A DNA stretch of 64,000 bases from Clostridia bacterium (GTDB lineage: Bacteria > Bacillota > Clostridia > Christensenellales > Aristaeellaceae): NCBI GenBank assembly GCA_017404985.1, contig JAFRBK010000047.1, positions 1 to 64,000 of the forward strand, in the 5' to 3' direction. Below are positions 60,189 to 64,000 of this stretch, piece after piece. How positions within the stretch are numbered: position 1 is the stretch's first letter; each line of letters begins with the position of its first letter. A program made the position numbers and the translations under genes. The notes beneath the pieces are model-generated. The model saw nothing but the letters and a program-made list of their open reading frames with translations. It had not been told where the DNA came from and made no database searches.

Positions 60189-60336
60189 GGTGTCCTTCCT
60201 TTCTTTTTCCGCCGCCCGTTCGGAAGCAGCATAGCGGTTGTTTTTGCTGTGCAGCTCCCTGCGGCTCCTGCCGCAGGGCAATTTCGATACACAATGCTTA
60301 TGAGAGCATTGTATCATATCAACTGTCGCAAAAGCG
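60189..60336 (-). promoter_or_regulatory. conserved leader of the S41 peptidase gene, copy A
   Basis: Related along its length to 62342-62490. Contains a perfect hairpin CCCTGCGG/CCGCAGGG (60257-60264/60271-60278) and a palindrome ACAATGCT/AGCATTGT (60291-60298/60305-60312) that may be an operator. Ends GGAAGGACACC before the ATG. Confidence 0.68.
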
Positions 60337-60357
60337 ATACCAGCATGATTCTGCTTT

Positions 60358-62341
60358 TTAGTTTTGGGCTTCGTCCATCCTGACAGTCATATACGCCTTG
60401 ATGCTGAAATTGTCGATGGCGTAATCATTAAGAAGCCTTGTTCGGGGTCCATATTCCGTCCAGTCCGTCCACGCGCCGTTCTCGTAAATAAAACTTTCGC
60501 CCTTGTTCACCACGGCGACGCCGTATTCGTCCGCGTTTCTGTCTCTGTCATTGGAAGAAATGCCGTTTTCAGCTTCCGCAGCCTTTACCGCTTCCGCGTG
60601 CGTTTTCGAGTACGACGTATTCACAGCGTACTCGTACTGCTTCTTTCCGTTTTCAACGGCCGTTTCTTCCGCCACGATGGCAAATTTTTCTCCCGCGCCA
60701 ATCACGATGGAGCCATCCAACTTCTCGCGGTGGAAACCGGCATACTGATAGGAAGCCGTCTTTGTGACCAGAAGCTCGCCGTCCTCCCCGGATTCCGGAA
60801 TCCCGCGTTGAGCCGATAAACGGAATAGGTCACCGTGGCATCCGGATGGGCTGTCTTGGTGGAAACGGAATACAAATGTGCATCGAGCCCGGTGTCATTC
60901 GTGAATACATTCGCTGTTTTGAGGACGTCGGCGCTTTCCTCGCTGGTATCCTGGCCTGTGCGGACGCCGACAAGGGAGGGCATATAATCGTACATCAGAA
61001 CGGCCAGGTTCCCGTCCGCTTTGGCAAGATCGTTATCAAAGGTCATGCTTTCAGCGAAGCCCAGGGACTTGTCATAGTAGGAAATCCAGAAATAGCCGCT
61101 GTGTTTCCCGTTTTCTTCAAAACCAAATGCGTAGTATCCGATTGTTCCGCCATTCTCAAGCTCAATATAATCAACTTCAGAACCCAGGAGTTTTTCACCA
61201 GCCAGGCGCCGTCCGCAGGCGGCTGCTTGCCTTCCAAAAAGTTGGCGGCGGGATATTCATCGTCCCAGCCGACGATGCAGATCATGTGGTTCGTCTTCAG
61301 ATCCTCATTGGTATAGTGCGCCCAGGTTTCGTTGTTCATCAGGGGGTCTTCCGAAACCTCGCCCGGCGTAGAGGTATCTGCCTTAAACCCGGCGGTTACG
61401 CCATGTCCGGCATACAGTTCGGATTTGACAGTGTTGATACCGTCCCAGTTAATGCTCTCCCATTTTCCGTCTGCGTCCCTGTTGAACAGATCGGGGAGCT
61501 TGTTGCCATCCACCAGGGAAAAACCGGAATGGATGTTGCGGCTCAATTCTTCCTTTCCGTTGATGGCCGTGTATTCCGGGATGGACCAATCAGCCTCCTC
61601 TGCATAGCAGTTTTCAGTTGCCGACACTTCAATATATTGCTTTATCAATGCGGTTTCCAGCATTTCAGCCGACACTTGGCTGTTATCGGCTTCTGTCAGA
61701 TACGCGTTTCTGCGAAGGTAGCCGAGAAAGCCCTGCGCGTTCTCTGCGTCCGGATTTGCCACGAATTTCTCAATCGTCATGCCGGTTTGTTCTTCGAAGG
61801 TTTCATGGGCCTTCGCCTTACCCTTTTCCGGATATTTTGTCAGGTACTGTTTTTCCGTGAGTGTTTCATCCCCCTGATACGGGAAATACTTTTCCGACAC
61901 CGGACCGATGCCGGATGCGAACAGGCTCGCGACATTGATGCCATAACCGCCGTTGGTCCAGGTGATGTTCGGCACATCTTCCTTATTGGTCATATACATT
62001 CCTTCGCCCGCCTGCGCCGAATCAAATGCTTCGGTGATTGGATTGGAAGCAAACCAGGCCAGGTGTTTTTCGGAGAGATCAAAGCTCTTCGCGTCAACGG
62101 GTTCGCCCCTTTCTTTCAGCATCGACAGGATGCTGATTTCCGCGGCTGCAATGCTGCTGAACGCCCAACATGTATTCCAGGGATCTTGTTTTTTTACAGA
62201 TGTCACAACGCCGTTGTCCCGAAGATCGAATCGAACGGGGAATTTTCCTCCTGCCGGCGCGCTTTCACCAAAAGCGCTGCCGCATGTAGCGATACTCAGA
62301 ACCAGAGCCAGTGCCAAAGTCATGGAAATCCATTTTTTCAT
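60358..62341 (-). pseudogene. secreted papain-family (C1) cysteine peptidase, two frameshifts
   Basis: Start at 62341; signal peptide MKKWISMTLALALVLSIATC. C1 catalytic centre: DPWNTCWAFSS (Cys), NHMICIVGWDDEY (His), LVKNSW (Asn). After KNSW one G is missing (near 61192); the sense frame continues GSEVDYIELENGGTIGYYAF. A second lost G near 60796 moves the frame to GEDGELLVTKTASYQYAGF and then to stop at 60358 (MDEAQN). Restored, it is about 660 residues with a beta-rich C-terminal domain. As in the neighbour, both breaks are single-base losses in G runs, so a base-calling cause is possible. Confidence 0.85.
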
Positions 62342-62490
62342 TGTGTCCTTCCTTTCTTTTTCCTGCCACCTGTTCGTAAACAGCGAAACGGTTGTTTTGC
62401 CGGGTCGGTTCCTGCAGCTCCTGCCGCCCGGAAAACCCGGCTCTCATCGTCTTGATAACATCATAACACATCGACTGTTGCAAAAGCGTA
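62342..62490 (-). promoter_or_regulatory. conserved leader of the C1 peptidase gene, copy B
   Basis: Aligned with 60189-60336: shared GTGTCCTTCCTTTCTTTTTCC next to the start and AACTGT/GACTGTTGCAAAAGCG at the far end, with CTGCAGCTCCTGCCG (copy B) against the GCGGCTCCTGCCG hairpin (copy A). GCCGGG/CCCGGC arms here also allow a hairpin. Probably a shared promoter and 5' untranslated region. Confidence 0.65.
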
Positions 62491-62871
62491 ACGCAAAACC
62501 ACAACAATTGGAAAAATTGCAGATTTTTTCTTTTTTTTCAGGTTTACCGGGGTTCGGTTCCCGTTTCTCTTGTATGAATAGTGAAGCTCACGGCGAAGTT
62601 GATCGCCGGGAGCAGATGGTTGGTTTCAGTCTGGCCGGTTGTTTTCTCCGGCAAAGGCTGCTGATGTAATCAGTCAAAGCCGTGTGGGTATCGAATTATT
62701 TCGTTTCCGCGTCGGCGACCGCGTAAAGCTTGTCTTACAAAGTTAATAGTGCAAGCACGATTGATTGGAAACTTGTATTTTGCTATAATGGTTTCGGTAA
62801 GGCCGTAGGACGAATCATTCCGATGAGCGGATATTTGTGGAAACAAACAAAACGTAGAGGAGGAACCGGAA
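62491..62871. other. intergenic region without a gene
   Basis: About 380 bp between divergent genes. No ORF with coding character, no tRNA. Only the promoter at 62761-62789 stands out. Confidence 0.6.
62761..62789 (+). promoter_or_regulatory. promoter of the two-module secreted protein
   Basis: TTGATT (62761-62766), 17-bp spacer, TATAAT (62784-62789), 82 bp before the ATG; AGGAGG then precedes the start codon. Confidence 0.78.
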
Positions 62872-63663
62872 ATGAACAAATGTATTGCTTTTGTGCTGGC
62901 CTGCCTGATGGCGTTAACTGTCTGCTGCGCCTTAGCGGACAGCGGGACGGATCAGGAGTACCTGTACCCTGTGCGGACTGGTGTTCAGGTGACGGCGATA
63001 TTTGCTGCTCCCGACATCCAGCCCTGGACCGAGGAGGACGGAGACCGCGAAGAGCTGGACAGTATCTGGGTTTTCTATTCGGACGGCTCCTTTGAGCAGT
63101 TCGCGGAAGTAGACGATAAAGTGCTCCTGTTCAGCAAGGGGTCCTATCTGCTGTCGGACGGTGCGGGTTTTATCTTCGAGTACCCCGGTCAGGCCGGAAA
63201 CGGACAGATCACGATCAGCCGGAACAAAAAGCTTACGCCTCAGGGCCTAATCGATTATGATTCGGAACATAACTACGAACTGGGAGTGCTCGGCTTTACC
63301 CAGATCTATACGCCGGAAGATCCGGACAGGCAGGTGGCAGCCGTTTTCTACGGAATCAACCAGCAGCCCTACACGGAGGAAAACGGCGATCAGGAAATGC
63401 TGGATACCTGGTGGATTTATTTCTCCGACGGGACGTTTGCCCAGTTCGCGATTGTGGACGACAACGTCGTTCTTTTCAGCGAAGGTGAATATCAGCTGGC
63501 GGAGAACGGCAGCTTCTGCTATGAAGCGACGCCAGAAAAGGACGTCATTACTATTCAGCGGACGAAAAAATATGTGTCGGGAAGGCTGCAAGAGTATGCT
63601 TCTTCCCATGATTATGAACTCAGCACACTTAAGTTTACACGGATTGTGGTCATTGGGGAATAA
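62872..63663 (+). CDS. secreted protein of two repeated modules
   Basis: 263 residues. Signal peptide MNKCIAFVLACLMALTVCCA (about 1-22). Two modules of about 115 residues follow: module 1 (about 38-150) VTAIFAAPDIQPWTEEDGD, DSIWVFYSDGSFEQFAEVDDK, ELGVLGFTQI; module 2 (about 155-263) VAAVFYGINQQPYTEENGD, DTWWIYFSDGTFAQFAIVDDN, ELSTLKFTRI. The matching motifs show an internal duplication. Probably a beta-rich surface protein; no family recognised. Confidence 0.83.
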   Translation: MNKCIAFVLACLMALTVCCALADSGTDQEYLYPVRTGVQVTAIFAAPDIQPWTEEDGDREELDSIWVFYSDGSFEQFAEVDDKVLLFSKGSYLLSDGAGFIFEYPGQAGNGQITISRNKKLTPQGLIDYDSEHNYELGVLGFTQIYTPEDPDRQVAAVFYGINQQPYTEENGDQEMLDTWWIYFSDGTFAQFAIVDDNVVLFSEGEYQLAENGSFCYEATPEKDVITIQRTKKYVSGRLQEYASSHDYELSTLKFTRIVVIGE

Positions 63664-63868
63664 CCACTGGCATAGCTCTGACGATTGCGTCTATTAGATT
63701 CCCCTTGGCCTGGTTACACTTTCCTGTTACGATCCGGCCGAAAATATATATACGCAGCATTTTGATGTCAATTATTCAATCTTTTCTGTAAAAAATCCGG
63801 GATTAACCAACTAAGCCCCGGTCGCCTTGATTCACAAAGCTTCCGGGGCACTTTTGTCTCTTTGGGCG
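63664..63868. other. intergenic region
   Basis: No gene. Contains the inverted repeat at 63815-63849. Confidence 0.6.
63815..63855 (+). terminator. possible terminator
   Basis: GCCCCGG (63815-63821) and CCGGGGC (63843-63849) with a 21-nt loop, then ACTTTT. The loop is long and it is 150 bp past the stop, so weak. Confidence 0.4.
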
Positions 63869-64000
63869 TTAATCCTCAGGCGGCCACGGCTCTTCATTGG
63901 TCCCCTTGCAGTATCTGCATTCTTTCGATGGCCTCCATCCATGCTTATAGCCTTTTATGCATTTTTCATTCCACGTATCAGGGCAATAACCAGCTTCGTT
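63869..64000 (-). CDS. 3' end of a Cys-containing ORF (5' end outside window)
   Basis: 43 codons open to the right edge, ending at TAA 63869. Four cysteines in YCPDTWNEKC and ECRYCKG could form a small zinc-ribbon-like knot; ends EEPWPPED. Short, so the gene call is tentative. Confidence 0.45.
   Translation of the reverse strand, partial: NEAGYCPDTWNEKCIKGYKHGWRPSKECRYCKGTNEEPWPPED

Overview
The window reads as the right-hand end of a prophage joined to a core-genome stretch of an anaerobic, Gram-positive-type Clostridia. The host call is an inference: it rests on the yicC-remA-gmk-rpoZ-coaBC, tilS-hpt-ftsH and cdaA-cdaR orders, the NfnAB-type flavoenzyme pair, a corrinoid-activator-like ASKHA protein, a class B sortase, and fairly GC-rich coding sequence. 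The species cannot be named from this sequence.

Positions 1 to about 8,600 are prophage. A tail-fibre-like gene open at the left edge (2-1825) ends in a 114-bp variable repeat. A template repeat (1901-2014) and a reverse transcriptase (2180-3292) follow on the same strand: a diversity-generating retroelement (DGR). All 11 differences between the two repeats lie at template adenines (11 of 22 adenines changed, 0 of 92 other bases). The template sits inside a perfect 14-bp inverted repeat (1877-1890/2047-2060), and an 11-bp hairpin follows the variable repeat. Next come two small phage genes, an amidase endolysin, a holin and a terminator. A regulatory and accessory cluster follows: a HIRAN-like membrane protein, an XRE repressor, four small ORFs, two promoters carrying the same 18-bp palindrome, and an IS30-type DDE transposase against the chromosome border.

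Positions 8.6-36 kb are chromosomal housekeeping genes: an rRNA-methyltransferase/NTPase/cdaR/cdaA operon, an SH3-repeat secreted protein with a 39-bp tandem-repeat tail, rpsT, a degenerate NadD fused to YqeK, rsfS, the coaBC-rpoZ-gmk-remA-yicC operon, phosphofructokinase, a replication (dnaD-dnaI) plus nfnAB operon, fructose-bisphosphate aldolase, a VanW-family protein, ftsH, hpt, tilS and a Y/G/P-rich membrane protein.

Positions 36-45.5 kb form one operon: a polyprenyl-phosphate sugar transferase, a sugar nucleotidyltransferase, galE, an unrecognised 1,724-residue protein with a C-terminal Hsp70/actin-type ATPase domain, and a SpoU/TrmH methyltransferase. Then come a ferredoxin-ASKHA protein, sortase B, a membrane protein, a DUF362 ferredoxin protein and a family II pyrophosphatase that unusually carries a signal peptide.

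Positions 51.4-64 kb are more accessory: a MalY-type lyase and a GH38-like glycosidase sharing a near-identical 44-bp upstream element, a YcaQ-like winged-helix protein, a secreted alpha/beta hydrolase, a NUDIX enzyme, two adjacent secreted peptidase genes each broken by two single-base frameshifts and preceded by related leaders, a secreted protein made of two repeated modules, and a partial cysteine-containing ORF at the right edge.
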